Assembly (NCBI RefSeq): GCF_932526225.1
Contig: NC_064039.1
Location: forward strand, 4,787,001-4,851,000
Reading direction: 5' to 3'
Origin: Nematostella vectensis
Taxonomy: Eukaryota; Cnidaria; Anthozoa; Actiniaria; Edwardsiidae
Length of the DNA stretch: 64,000 nt
Under the pieces are notes generated by a model. It worked only from the letters and a program-made list of their open reading frames with translations. It was not told where the DNA came from and made no database searches. This document shows, piece by piece, positions 10,760-21,790 of the stretch (positions are counted from its first letter, which is position 1; every line of letters begins with the position of its first letter). A program made the translations under genes and the position numbers.

Positions 10760-10964
10760 ATTACCACGGTAACCACGGTAACATCGCTAACCAACCAACA
10801 GAAGAGATCACATCCGGGTATACGTCGTCATGTACCGGTGCCGACACACGAGTGAGAGAGTTAATTTCTTGTGCGTCTTAAGTAACTCAAACTTGTGATT
10901 TGAATGTCTCATAAAGACGCGCGTGTTGGATACGTGGTGGTTGACAGTTGCGTTAGGAACAAGA

Positions 10965-12430
10965 TTTTTATTACCACGAGCTTGATGTCATTCCTGATCG
11001 CATCTTAACGCGCGTGGAACATCCTGAGTCGTGGAACAGGATTTTTATTACCACGAGCTTGATGTCATTCCTGATCGCATCTAAATACGCGTAGAACACT
11101 CTGAGTCGTGGAACAGGATTTTTATTACCACGAGCATGATGTCATTCTTGATCGCATCTTAACGCGCGTGGAACATCCTGAGTCGTGGAACAGGATTTTC
11201 ATTACCACAAGCCTTGTCCTTCCTGATCGCATCTAAACGCCCGTGGAACACGCTGAGCTGTCAACAATTACACGCGTGTGGAACAGGATTTTCATTACCA
11301 CGAGCGTGGCCTTCCTGATCGCATCTAAACGCCCGTGGAACACGCTGAGCTGTCAACAATTACACGCGTGTGGAACAGGATTTTCATTACCACTAGCGTG
11401 GCCTTCCTTATCGCATCTAAACGCGCGTGGAACACGCTGAGCTGGATACAATTACATGCGTGTGGAACAGGATTTTCATTACCACTAGCGTGGCCTTCCT
11501 TATCGCATCTAAACGCGCGTGGAACACGCTGAGCTGGCTACAATTACACGCGTGTGGAACAGGATTTTCAATACAACGAGCGTGGCCTTCCTGATCGCAT
11601 CTAAACGCGCGTGGAACACGCTAAGCTGACTACAATTACATGCGTGTGGAACAGGATTTTCATTACCACTAGCGTGGCCTTCCTTATCGCATCTAAACGC
11701 GCGTGGAACACGCTGAGCTGGCTACAATTACACGCGTGTGGAACAGGATTTTCATTACCACGAGCGTGGCCTTCCTGATCGCATCTAAACGCGCGTGGAG
11801 CACGCTGAGCTGGCTACAATTACATGCGTGTGGAACAGGATTTTCATTACCACGAGCGTGGCCTTCCTGATCGCATCTAAACGCGCGTGGAACACGCTGA
11901 GCTGGCTACAATTACACGCGTGTGGAACAGGATTTTCAATACAACGAGCGTGGCCTTCCTGATCGCATCTAAACGCGCGTGGAACACGCTAAGCTGACTA
12001 CAATTACATGCGTGTGGAACAGGATTTTCATAACCACGAGCGTGTCCTTCCTGATCGCATCTAAACGCGCGTGGAACACGCTGAGCTGGCTACAATTACA
12101 CGCGTGTGGAACAGGATTTTCATTACCACGAGCGTGTCCTTCCTGATCGCATCTAAACGCGCGTGGAACACGCTAAGCTGACTACAATTACATGCGTGTG
12201 GAACAGGATTTTCATAACCATTAGCGTGGCCTTCCTGATCGCATCTAAACGCGCGTGGAACACGCTAAGCTGACTACAATTACATGCGTGTGGAACAGGA
12301 TTTTCATAACCACGAGCGTGTCCTTCCTGATCGCATCTAAACGCGCGTGGAACACGCTGAGCTGGCTACAATTACATGCGTGTGGAACAGGATTTTCATT
12401 ACCACGAGCGTGGCCTTCCTGATCGCAATT
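10965..12430 (+). repeat. 92-bp satellite downstream of HTT
   Basis: About 16 units. Most are 92 bp, with the first few shorter (about 76 bp). Recognisable by GGAACAGGATTTTCATTACC, TTCCTGATCGCATCTAAACG and CGCGTGGAACACGCTGAGCT. Spurious ORFs at 11243 and 11335 are offset by one unit. No gene is seen. Confidence 0.95.
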
Positions 12431-12648
12431 AAACGCTCGCAGAACACTGATCTCGAAAGCTAAGAAGGATTGTACTCAATTTTGATGACAAATACAATTT
12501 GAATGGAACGCAACGAATTATATATATAAATGGACTTACTAAGATAAGATATTAAAAACGTTATCAATTAAACACCTTCACAAGTGATTAATAATATAGA
12601 GCACGTATTTGAAACTGATCCTAAAAGGCGTACTCTGCGTGGCTTCAT

Positions 12649-13395
12649 TTACTCCCTGTGATATAGTAAATACAATCCAAAGCCTCCAGCCACCAGCCCA
12701 CCCGCTATCACCGACAAGCGAACGCCGATCTCCAGCAAGATTCTTCTCCCCAGCTTCTTCTCACCCGAAGGCACTCCTTCCCATCGTTTTGTAAATTCAC
12801 CCTTGACATTTTCATGTGGAAATTTCTCTTTCGGTGTTGCGTGACCTAAAAAGTCACACAATGGCCCCCATCCCTCTGTCACGCTATACTCAAGCAACTG
12901 ACCAGGGGGCACTGTGGACCTGACTCGCTGATTATGCATCTCCAGGGCTTTGGCTATGATCCACGTCGACTCTGCGTTGATTGTTCCGTAAAGAGCTGCT
13001 ACCATGCCGTTGGTGATTTTTCGAATTCCAAGATATGTCGGTGATAAACTTAAAAACCATAATTTAGAAAACAAACCCTGAACCATCTTCAACTGTTTCT
13101 TTGAACTTCTTAGCCAGGCCTCTTGCTCCCTGACGGTCAAAATGACTTTAGCATCAGGTGAGGCTTTTAAAATCTCTTCGAAGAAGAAATTACCGGGTAA
13201 ATCTGTGATAGCATCGACATTTTCAAACATAGCTTCAAAATCAGGCAGTCTGCCATGTTCGATTAGGTCTAGCCAGTCGTCGAAAAGCTCACAAATTTGC
13301 TCTTGCACGTCGTACACGTTGTAGCCTAGTATTCGCAACGCTTTCGCCATTGACTTGGTGGCCGTTTTACAGATACCGGCACAGATGACCTTCAT
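12649..13395 (-). CDS. Intronless P-loop sulfotransferase-like protein (Sulfotransfer_4 type)
   Basis: 248 residues, single exon, start at 13395 in a good context (GAAATGA), stop TAA at 12649. The N-terminus MKVICAGICKTATKSMAKAL followed by LGYNVYDVQEQ is typical of the Sulfotransfer_4 family (P-loop, often misnamed NAD-dependent epimerase), which is expanded in cnidarians and other invertebrates. Such proteins are expected to bind PAPS, but substrates are unknown. The P-loop here is KTATKS rather than the more usual KTGT/RTGT-S form. The middle has ITDLPGNFFFEEIL and VILTVREQEAWLRS, the usual second block. The last about 25 residues (IGVRLSVIAGGLVAGGFGLY) form a hydrophobic segment, so the protein is probably C-terminally membrane anchored. 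Length is normal for the family. Function in vivo is not deducible. Confidence 0.88.
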   Translation of the reverse strand: MKVICAGICKTATKSMAKALRILGYNVYDVQEQICELFDDWLDLIEHGRLPDFEAMFENVDAITDLPGNFFFEEILKASPDAKVILTVREQEAWLRSSKKQLKMVQGLFSKLWFLSLSPTYLGIRKITNGMVAALYGTINAESTWIIAKALEMHNQRVRSTVPPGQLLEYSVTEGWGPLCDFLGHATPKEKFPHENVKGEFTKRWEGVPSGEKKLGRRILLEIGVRLSVIAGGLVAGGFGLYLLYHRE

Positions 13396-14448
13396 TTCCT
13401 TGTCAGCTTTGTTGCGTAATAAAGTTTTGTCTTTTCTTTCGATCTAACAATGTTATGTTCCAACAAACCGTGATGTGGTGTTCTAAAGATCACCCGGACG
13501 CGCCGTATGACCTAACGCCAATATCGTCTACCCTTTTTATTTCTACTGTTTAATTTATTCTTAGGAATCAAAAGCATTTATGGCATTTACTCTTTTTTTC
13601 GTTCATAATTGCAATTCCCATCATCCTTGCGAGAACTGCGTTACATCGCTTGTGCCTTTATCCATCATTCACTTCTCGCTGTTATTTTGGATCCGTTGTT
13701 TTTATTTTATTTTCTATATAGTGGATTACAAAAGCTGTGTCACGCAGGAATAAGTCACACATGTAGTGAAGACATATTTAGCATCTAGAAATTATATACT
13801 GATCGGCTGTCAGCATATTGAATTCCTGGCAAGGAATCAAAGCATTTTGTTTAGTTAACCTATCGCGTTTGCACGAGAGTAGTATTCGTAGTTGTTGTTT
13901 TTTGTTAGAAGGGGGATGTAGACGGGCTGTTTTGTTACGACGGTTAAAATATCCATCCCATGGGTTCGCGTCAAGCATACCTGATTCAGCAAGGCGGTTA
14001 AAGAATGGCGTTTTAGGTACGCAAAGAGTTGATCAACTGGATTCATAATTTCTGTGTGGCAGTGTAAAGTATCGGTATAATATTGTTTGCATGTATTTTG
14101 GCGAAATTTCAAATTTCCAGTTTTCTAGAAGCGATTTTCTACCGTCCGTTTTGCCGATCGGCATCATTAGAGTGCAACCTTTCTCTTCTCTTAGTATGGG
14201 GGAACTTCAATCGCTCAATATTGCCCCAAATGGATGGAAACTTCACAGGGATTTAAATAACAACTCCACAAACATGTAAGAAAAGTTTGAAGGAATTTTA
14301 TTATATTTTTTGTCCCAATTTTTTTTATCGTAATGCACCATATACTTACAGTAACTATGAATGAAACACGTAAAATGCAACATTAGCTTGGGGAACTTGT
14401 GTTACGACAGGCTTCACGATGTGGTGACCATGCGAAATGTACATGAAT
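13396..14448. other. Spacer without recognised gene
   Basis: AT-rich sequence upstream of the sulfotransferase-like gene. The small ORFs (60-85 codons) on both strands have no recognisable domains. The promoter of the minus-strand gene must lie in the first few hundred bases, but no element stands out. Confidence 0.5.
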
Positions 14449-14720
14449 TAGTCGGTGGGGACTGAAAATCAAACAGTCGGTGGGGACTGAAAATCAAACA
14501 GTCGGTGGGGACTGAAAATCAAACAGTCGGTGGGGACTGAAAATCAAACCGTCGGCATGGTGACTGTCAAAATCAAACAGTCGGTGGGGACTGAAAATCA
14601 AACAGTCGGCATGGTGACTGTCAAAATCAAACAGTCGGTGGGGCTGAAAATCAAACAGTCGGCATGGTGACTGTCAAAATAAAACAGTCGGTGGGGCTGA
14701 AAATCAAACAGTCGGTGGTG
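14449..14720 (+). repeat. 25/29-bp tandem repeat
   Basis: About ten units built on CAGTCGGTGGGGACTGAAAA (25 bp), alternating towards the end with a 29-bp variant containing CGGCATGGTGACTGTCAAAA. Confidence 0.93.
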
Positions 14721-15289
14721 ACTCAACGTCTAACTAGTTTGAAATCATCATCCACTTTATATTATCGCCTAGCTGAAACACATAGACTTGATTTACTATC
14801 ACAAGCTACTTCTAACCTGTATTATAATCTTACTCTTAAAAACTCTATTTTTATCCAAAATTCTGATAAACCCAAAAGCACCATCTAAATACTCAATTTC
14901 TTAATGTAATGTCCTGACTTTTCATGGCAGCTTCAGGTTAGTGTTTTTTTATATATTCAACAAAAAAACAATCCTTATCTCTCCCCATTCCAATATTTTA
15001 ATATTATACTTAATTACATGTATTTGTATTTTCTACTCAATAGATCCAGAAAATCATACAACTACATGAAAGAATCCAGATTCTACAGAAGGGACCCAAA
15101 GTAAAATAAATATGGAGCCCAAAGTTGTAACCTTTGCTTCAGTAAACGTGTATAGGGGAATTGGGTGAAAAGGAGGACCTCAGGCCCCTGTGCCCCGCCT
15201 AAAGTCTGCCAATGAATCACCAATGCAAAGCTCCATGCATCTTAACCATATTTGCCAGAATATTGAAAAAACTGCAGAACAGGGCCGTA

Positions 15290-15445
15290 GCCAGCATGTG
15301 GCACGTGAGGCACTCGCCTCGGTAAAACTTTGATGTTTAGTGTTTCACAATTGAGAAGTACGAGATAAAACCCCTATTTTTGCTGGATTTATCATCCAGT
15401 GGTTAGCTTTGCTTCGGTAAAATTTTGATTCTGGCTACAGGCCTG
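15290..15445. mobile_element. 156-bp MITE, CAGGC..GTAGCCAG family
   Basis: Left end CAGGGCCGTAGCCAGCATG; right end TTCTGGCTACAGGCCTG, its near reverse complement. It shares ends with the elements near 18701-19142 and at 56384-56700. Non-coding. Confidence 0.7.
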
Positions 15446-15827
15446 CAGTATTTCATTAAATTATATTGTTTGAGCTGCATCAGTGCAACAGGGGCAGATC
15501 TGGCTTTTAGAGGAGGCTTGAGTCACTCCCTCCGAGCACTCACTATCATGTAATATCTCTAGTTCAAGTGGTATTTGACAATCAGGATTTGGCTTCGTAC
15601 TTCTTAATGAAGGAAAGTTAGGTATGAGTTCACACAAGGTTTACCCTAAATAGGCTTCAGACCTAGCCATCGGCAGAATTAGGATTTAGTAGGGTTTAAG
15701 ATTTTGAGTGCAAAAAATGATTGGAATGTTGTCAATCATTATATTCACTCTACGACAACAGAAAACAAATGACTTGACCAACGCTGCTTTCGGCTTGGGT
15801 ACCCCTTCTTTTTGTGAAGTGTGTCGA

Positions 15828-16050
15828 GTGTCACCCAGTAGCTAAGGCTCCCTTGGGTTTATCTTTTTGTGAGTGAGTGTCACCCAGTAGCTAAGGCTTC
15901 CATGGGTTTATCTTTTTGCGAGTGAGTGTCACCAGTAGCTAAGACTTCCATGGGTTTATTGTTTTTGTGAAGTGTGTTGAGTGTCAACCAGTAGATAAGA
16001 CTTCCATGGGTTTATCTTTTTGTGAGTGAGTGTCACCAGTAGCTAAGGCT
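15828..16050 (+). repeat. Tandem repeat overlapping the lectin stop codon
   Basis: Four to five units of 45-60 bp carrying CAGTAGCTAAGGCTTCCATG and GGGTTTATCTTTTTGTGAGT. The last unit contains the stop codon and final codons of the minus-strand lectin/PAN gene. Confidence 0.88.
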
Positions 16051-16293
16051 CCCCGTAATATGTTATTCCTGGTGTGTTCAGCAAGTCGTGTGGGTACTCT
16101 GTGGCCGTCACATCGTTAAGCTCACAGAGACCTGGACTCGAGCTGTGGTGATAATTCACAGAGAAGCATCCCGCTGTGCGTACGCACATTTGAAGACATT
16201 CAAAATCCCCGGATGTTACGAATACTTTCAACACGTGACCTAACAGAGCCTTGTCATTGGTCAATGTGTAGATGCCCTTCAAAGGTCTTGTCG
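16043..16293 (-). CDS. Lectin exon 3: PAN/Apple-like domain and stop
   Basis: Acceptor CCTTACAG. The domain reads GHVLKVFVTSGDFECLQMCV and continues to GITYYGEP followed by TAG. The last codons and the stop lie inside the terminal unit of the 15828-16050 tandem repeat, so the ancestral 3' end may have been different. Confidence 0.82.
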
Positions 16294-18551
16294 CTGTAAG
16301 GTAAGTACATAGATTAAGTGATGTGAATTGTAATCAATGTCTCAGTATTGTCTTCTTTTTAATGGCTACCCTCCGTGACGTCATCTTGCCTCGTGTGACA
16401 AATGATTGAAATCCCCGTGTTGTATCGACGTTACCTTTTTTTTTGCTTGACCATTTTTCTTTGTTATGCGAAATAAATGCACATTGCGGCGTAATTTAAC
16501 CTAGTCACCACTTCTTGTGCGTGACTTCTTATCGCCACTTGCGTGACATGATTGAAGATTACACATCGTCGCAACATCATCTGTTGTACGTGACATTTTA
16601 CAGTGCTATATGTCACGTGATCGCACATTGCATGACGCATTATTTTTTTTTCGTATCGTGCGTGAAATCTAATGTCGTCCCGCGTGACGTGATCGTAATT
16701 TGCGTGACGTGACCCTACCTTTCTCGCATATGTACCCCTGTTGGTGATCGCAGCTGTTGTCATTCCACATGCCGTTGAAGGAGCCATAATCTGTCATCTC
16801 TCCGCATTTCTCGTTGATATCGGTCGGGCCACTGCCGATCCAATTGGTGTATGTCATCTGTTCGCCTGTTATCCACTCGAACACGGATAACGGATTCCTG
16901 GGTAAACACAAACACATGGATACTTACCACTCTGATAAGGACGGATTCCAGGACAAACACGGAATGCTGGTCATGAACAAAAGAATGTGTCACTCAATCG
17001 AACACTTGTTAACATGTCAGCACATATCGAAAATGGATTGGATTTCTCACTAATATGGAATTCTGGACAAGAAAACACCGTAACGTCGAACAAGACGTAC
17101 ATGGGCATGGAAGGGTATGAACACATGTATAAGAGCACATGGGCATGGACGGATATGAACACATGTATAAGAATACATTAGCATGGAAGGATTTGAACAC
17201 ATGTATAAGAGTACATGAGCATGGAAGGATATGAACACATGTATAAGAGTACATGGGCATGGAAGGATATGAATACATGTATAAGAGTACATGGGCATTG
17301 AAGGATATGAACACATGTATAAGAAGACATGGGCATGGAAGGATATGAACACATGTATAAGAGTACATGGGCATGGACGGATGTGAACACATGTTTGAAA
17401 GCACATGGGCATGGAGGGATATGAACACATGTATAAGAAGACATGATCATGGAAGGATATGAACACATGTATAAGGAGACATTAGCATGGAAGGATATGA
17501 ACACATGTATAAGGAGACATGAGCATGGAAGGATATGAACACAAGTATAAGGAGACATTAGCATGGAAGGATATGAACACATGTATAAGGAGACATGAGC
17601 ATGGAAGGATATGAACACAAGTATAAGAGTACATGAGCATGGAAGGATATGAACACATGTATAAGGAGACATTAGCATGGGAGGATATGAAAACATGTAT
17701 AAGAGTACATGAGCATGGAAGGATGTAAACACATGTATAAGAGTACATGAGCATGGAAGGATATGAACACATGTATAAGAGTACATGGGCATGGAAGGAT
17801 ATGAACACATGTATAAGGAGACATTAGCATGGAAGGATATGAACACATGTATAAGAGTACATGAGCATGGAAGGATATGAACACATGTATAAGAGTACAT
17901 GAGCATGGAAGGATATGAACACAAGGAAGAGCACATGGGCAAGGGCGGATAGGAACACATGTAAAAGAGCACATGAGCATTAAATGAACACATATATAAG
18001 AAGGCTATAACGGGCATCAACCTTCTAAGTAAAGCTATGATCTCTACGGAGAATTGAAGAGGCGTTTCCTTGTAATCTAAATCTTCCACATGTTGACACT
18101 GGTAGATTTCTGGATTAAGGGAGCTTAAATGTGTAACGAGTAAAGCAATAACGGACAAGGCAATTACCACAAACATATCATCCGGCCCGCCCCTTTTACA
18201 GTCTCGGACTTCAGCAGTCAATCTAATAGACACACCAACCATGTTAAAAAAAAGGAACTGACGTGTTCGCAAACTGTGTGAGTGTTCTAGCTTTTTTTTT
18301 TTACCATAATTCACTGTTTTGGCGTTAGGTGTCAAGCTTTTCTCACCTCTTTAAACCGATCCAGAGCGACTTTCCAACAGCGAGTTTCTTGTAGACAGCT
18401 TGATTCTCTTCTTTAGTCGTGAATGTCACCAGATGGGCGTTAAACTCTTCACATGCTTGCTTCGCTAGGTCCCAGGACTTCTGGTCACCATGGAAGGCCT
18501 GGTAGCAGGAGTCGCTAAACTGAAGCCAGTCAAATTCGCACGGACGAGGTT
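16043..18551 (-). CDS. C-type lectin domain + PAN/Apple protein (5' end missing)
   Basis: Three exons join in frame (18551-18347, 16897-16719, 16293-16043; 210 codons plus TAG after two leading bases). Exons 1 and 2 form one C-type lectin domain: CEFDWLQFSDSCYQAF, WDLAKQACEEFNAHLVTF, WIGL, EWITGEQMTYTNW, CGEM, GMWNDNSC, GYICEKG. Exon 3 is a PAN/Apple-like module with CLQMCVRTAGCFSVNY and a further Cys in LCELNDV. Proteins of this kind are secreted or membrane-bound and bind carbohydrate or protein ligands. The calcium/sugar motif EPN/QPD is absent (SGPTD instead), although WND is kept, so classical mannose or galactose binding is doubtful. A signal-peptide exon should lie upstream of 18551, but I could not identify it. 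The 1.4-kb intron is mostly a 38-bp minisatellite. Confidence 0.88.
16380..16715. repeat. Degenerate CGTGACRT-rich intron sequence
   Basis: The intron between lectin exons 2 and 3 has irregularly repeated GCGTGACGTGATCG-like words about every 30-35 bp. It is probably an old, decayed minisatellite. Confidence 0.45.
16719..16897 (-). CDS. Lectin exon 2: second half of C-type lectin domain
   Basis: Acceptor TTTACCCAG. The first G completes Arg, then NPLSVFEWITGEQMTYTNW and on to GYICEK, phase 1 before donor GTAGGG. It carries the WND motif and the last disulphide cysteines. Confidence 0.9.
17095..17990 (-). repeat. 38-bp minisatellite in lectin intron
   Basis: About 23 units of 38 bp with core ACATGTATAAGAGTACATGG then GCATGGAAGGATATGAAC. 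The long minus-strand ORFs (CVHILPC / SYTCVHI-type repeats) are produced by this array and are not genes. Confidence 0.95.
18347..18551 (-). CDS. Lectin exon 1: first half of C-type lectin domain
   Basis: Acceptor CTTACCAG. Reads PRPCEFDWLQFSDSCYQAF and continues to SLWIGLK, ending in AG (phase 2) before donor GTGAGA. It joins exactly to the exon at 16897. Confidence 0.88.
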
Positions 18552-18700
18552 CTGGTAAGTGATTGTTTATGTGATTATTATTTTTTTTAATTTATGCGAG
18601 AGTTGTCTCGAACTTTCTGTTAATTCCACCGTTACAGTGGGATATTGCCTCGTGGGCGAATACAGAGCTAGTGAGGGGGTGATTTGTCACCCAAGTCATA

Positions 18701-19142
18701 GCCGTAGCAGGCCTCGAATTATTGGGGGGGGGGGGGGTGGGAGACATTAAGCATATCAAACATATTCCCCAAGGATAGTGTCCTTCGTTTGCATTGCCTT
18801 ATATGGTCATTGATGCCCATATTTAGAAAAGCTAAAGTTTTCCCGCTCCCTGATCTACAGAAAATATGGTAAAAAATGCTGATTCCTGTCAATTTGAGAC
18901 TCGTGGCAAGAATTTGTAAAAAACCTGACAGCTTGGCCAATTTTTATCTCACTAATATTGAAAAGCCCTTAGACCCAGGCCTCCCAGAGATTGACCGAGC
19001 GGGTTTGAAGGTCACCCAAATATTGATATGAAACTTTGGGGCATGGCCACGCCCCTACTGGTCATTTCCTTACAATTTTTATTTTATTTTAAATATTGGG
19101 GGGGGGGGAGGTTGCCCCCACTGTCCTACTCCCTGCTACGGC
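18701..19142. mobile_element. Probable MITE with poly-G stretches
   Basis: GCCGTAGCAGG at the left and CCTGCTACGGC at the right form an 11-bp inverted repeat. Two long G tracts (18722-18737 and 19100-19110) lie inside. Ends resemble the CAGGC-GTAGCCAG family. No target duplication identified. Confidence 0.5.
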
Positions 19143-19449
19143 CTGCACGTTTTTGGGCGAAATTTATGGTACACTCGTTGTATTCACGACCCCCTTAATC
19201 GTTTGCCTTTTGTCCTTGCTACCTCCCTAAAATCCCCCCACCCATTTAAACGTTTGGATACCCCCTGAGCCTAATCCGTTTAATTGAGAGTTGTCTTGCG
19301 TCATAATGTCTAGCAACAATATCTTATAGCCTTTGTGGGTAGCCTTTCCTTTACGGACAGATAACATTAATATGATAGGACAAGTCCTTGTAGGTCATTA
19401 TTTTCTAAACACCAGTTAAGGTTTATTCGCGAGTTAGATCCGTGAGAAA

Positions 19450-20090
19450 AATTATATTCTTTTTTGCCAAAAGAAATGATAAAAAAACGATACTTCGTGC
19501 TCGACAGTGAGTTCAAAGTATTCTATATTTGTTAAAAAGGGAAAGCTAATCTGAATTGAGATTTGTTATTGGTATTAAACATTTTCTGTGACTACATAGT
19601 CACAGAAAACCATAGAATCGTAAAATTAGGAATTTTCTACAATATGCTGCTAAATTTCGACAGTTCTCAATTTGCTTAAATATCACGGTAAATTGTCAAC
19701 CTTGTGAGCTCAAAATATTATATATTTGTTTAGAAAGGGCGTGCGAATCTGACGAGTTTGTTGTCGAAAAAGAAAGTTGTTTCTTTGCTTGTATACACTA
19801 TAAACACCTTTTCCGACTGTGTTATTGTAGCAGAAAAATGCGTGTCACTAAAATGACGGTTTTAAAGTGTATACAAGTAAGGAAAAACATTCAATTCCGA
19901 CAACAAAGTTCATTTCAGAATCGCATTCTCTTTCTAAACAAGTATAGGATACTTTGAACACACTAGGCTGGCAATTTACTGGCTTATTTAAATAAATTGG
20001 AAACTGTCGGGCATATAGTCTATTGAAGATGACCTGTCCCGACTGTTGTAGAAATTAAAATTCAGTTTACCTTTAATAACGATTTTATAG
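19450..20090. repeat. Inverted repeat units left of the Helentron-like element
   Basis: Units with TTTGTT-AGAAAGGG..CGAATCTGA..TTTGTTGTCG appear in forward orientation near 19510 and 19716. They appear in reverse near 19860-19960 and again right of the element near 22000-22260. A perfect 28-base hairpin (TTTTCTGTGACT-ACAT-AGTCACAGAAAA) sits at 19582-19609. Confidence 0.65.
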
Positions 20091-20199
20091 CGGAGCTCCT
20101 ACGCCTAAGAAAATGTGGTATATAAAACAAATATGGTGACAAATATTGGTAACCCATCGACTCGAATTTTCGTGACGCGATGTCCGTCCGTCCGTCCCT

Positions 20200-21790
20200 T
20201 AAAAGCATCGTATGACAACCAAACTTGGCAGGTGTCATGTATGTGTGGAGGGAGTGGTCACGTGATTTGTGACGTCATCGATAACGTCACTAGAAGCAAA
20301 AACATGCTGACGTTATCAAATAAAAATATATTTATATTTCACGAAGGAAACATTATATGGCAACCAAACTCGGTATGTGTGATGTAGGTGTCAAGGGGAA
20401 TGCAACAATATGGTCACGTGTTGTGTGACGTCATTGATGACGTCCTAAATGAAAAAAAAACGTAATAAAAGCAAAAACATTCATATCTCTTGAAAGAAAC
20501 ATTGTTTCACAACCAAACTCGGTAGGTCTCATGTTGGTGTCAAGGGGGGTGCTCCAATATGGTCACGTGATTGTGACGTCATCAATGACTGCGAGGTGGT
20601 ATGGGTAATATTATATGTTGTTTCAGAGTTTTCAGTTTGTTTTCAGGGCGTAAATATGCCACAGTCCTATATGTAGTGAAGACCTGGCGAGTTATCATGG
20701 TACAGTTTCTTGGAGTATCTATCGAAGACACTGCGCGGCATGTCCCCGCGTACAAAAAAACGGTATCTGCAACAATAGGGACTTTAGCGACAATTGAGAC
20801 TTTGGAAGAGCCAGACGTGAAATATGCTCTGAAATGGATTTTGTCTGATACATTTCAGCCGTTCTCCTTCAAACAACAACGCGAAAACGCGCTGAACTAA
20901 GAACTAGATTTATCTTTGTTCGCTATGCTAGAAATAAAATACTTAATAATAATAATAATAATAATTTAATATAGCATTATAAAAATCTCAATGCTTTACA
21001 AACATCCTACTCTATTCTACTTATATTTCTAATGGTTAAAAACTAATCAATTGTTGTAGTGCTTACAAAATAAGTACGTCTTTAAAGACGATTTAAATTT
21101 GCTGAGACAGTCGGTGTTTCTAATGTGTAGGGGGAGGGAGTTTCATAATTTAGCTGCAAAGTTTGAAAAAGATCTGTCCCCATAAGTTTTTGTTGGCTTT
21201 ACTATGGTTTTTGGGGAATACATAAACGAGTGAATTTTATCAAAACTAGCTTAAAATTGAGCGCAGAGTATGAAAGCTTTTGGGGGATCACGTTCTCCCT
21301 GCAGTCGGTCGCCGTAGTCACGTGATTGTGACGTCATCTATGATGTCACTAGAAGCAAAAATATGCCGACGTCATCAATATAAAAAGTATTGTAAACATC
21401 GTATGGCAACCAAACGCGATAGGTGTCATGTAGGTGTCAAGGGGGATACAACAATATTGTCACGTCACTAAGATTAAAACTATTCTGATTTCATTAAGAA
21501 CAAAGATATTCATATCTCATGAACGAAACATCATATAACACCCAATCTTGGTGTGTGTCATGAAGGTGTCGAATGGGTGCACCAATATAGTCACGTGATT
21601 GTGACGTCATCAGTGACGTCAATAGCAGCAAAATTATGCTGACGTCATCAAAATAAAAAAATATTTATATTTTATTAAAGAAACATTGTATGACAACAAA
21701 ACTCGGTAGGTGTGATGTATGTTTCAAGTGGGGTGCAATGGGATGGCCAAGTGACGTCATCGATAACGTCAATAAAATAAAACTACCCTA
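20200..21790 (+). repeat. Diverged ~150-200-bp tandem units with CRE palindromes
   Basis: Units read GTATGACAACCAAACTYGG..GGTGTCATGTAGGTGTCAAG..GGTCACGTGATTGTGACGTC. The octamer TGACGTCA occurs at 20270, 20426, 20574, 21329, 21602, 21613, 21639 and 21751, with near misses between. The array is interrupted from about 20590 to 21295. Confidence 0.8.
20601..20938 (+). other. ORF fragment (99 codons) with AATAAA, inside the element
   Basis: 20601-20900 is open for 99 codons and ends LKWILSDTFQPFSFKQQREN-type sequence; AATAAA is at 20933 and an (AAT)n run at about 20943-20967. TTTGTTTTCAG at 20637-20647 could be a splice acceptor. I do not recognise the protein. It may be a captured exon or chance; coding status is unproven. 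Confidence 0.3.

Noticed and set aside
17009-18335. Minus-strand ORFs up to 385 codons rich in Cys/His/Ser (CVHILPC repeats)
   Set aside because: Produced by the 38-bp minisatellite inside the lectin intron; no signal peptide-domain logic and several overlapping frames are equally open.
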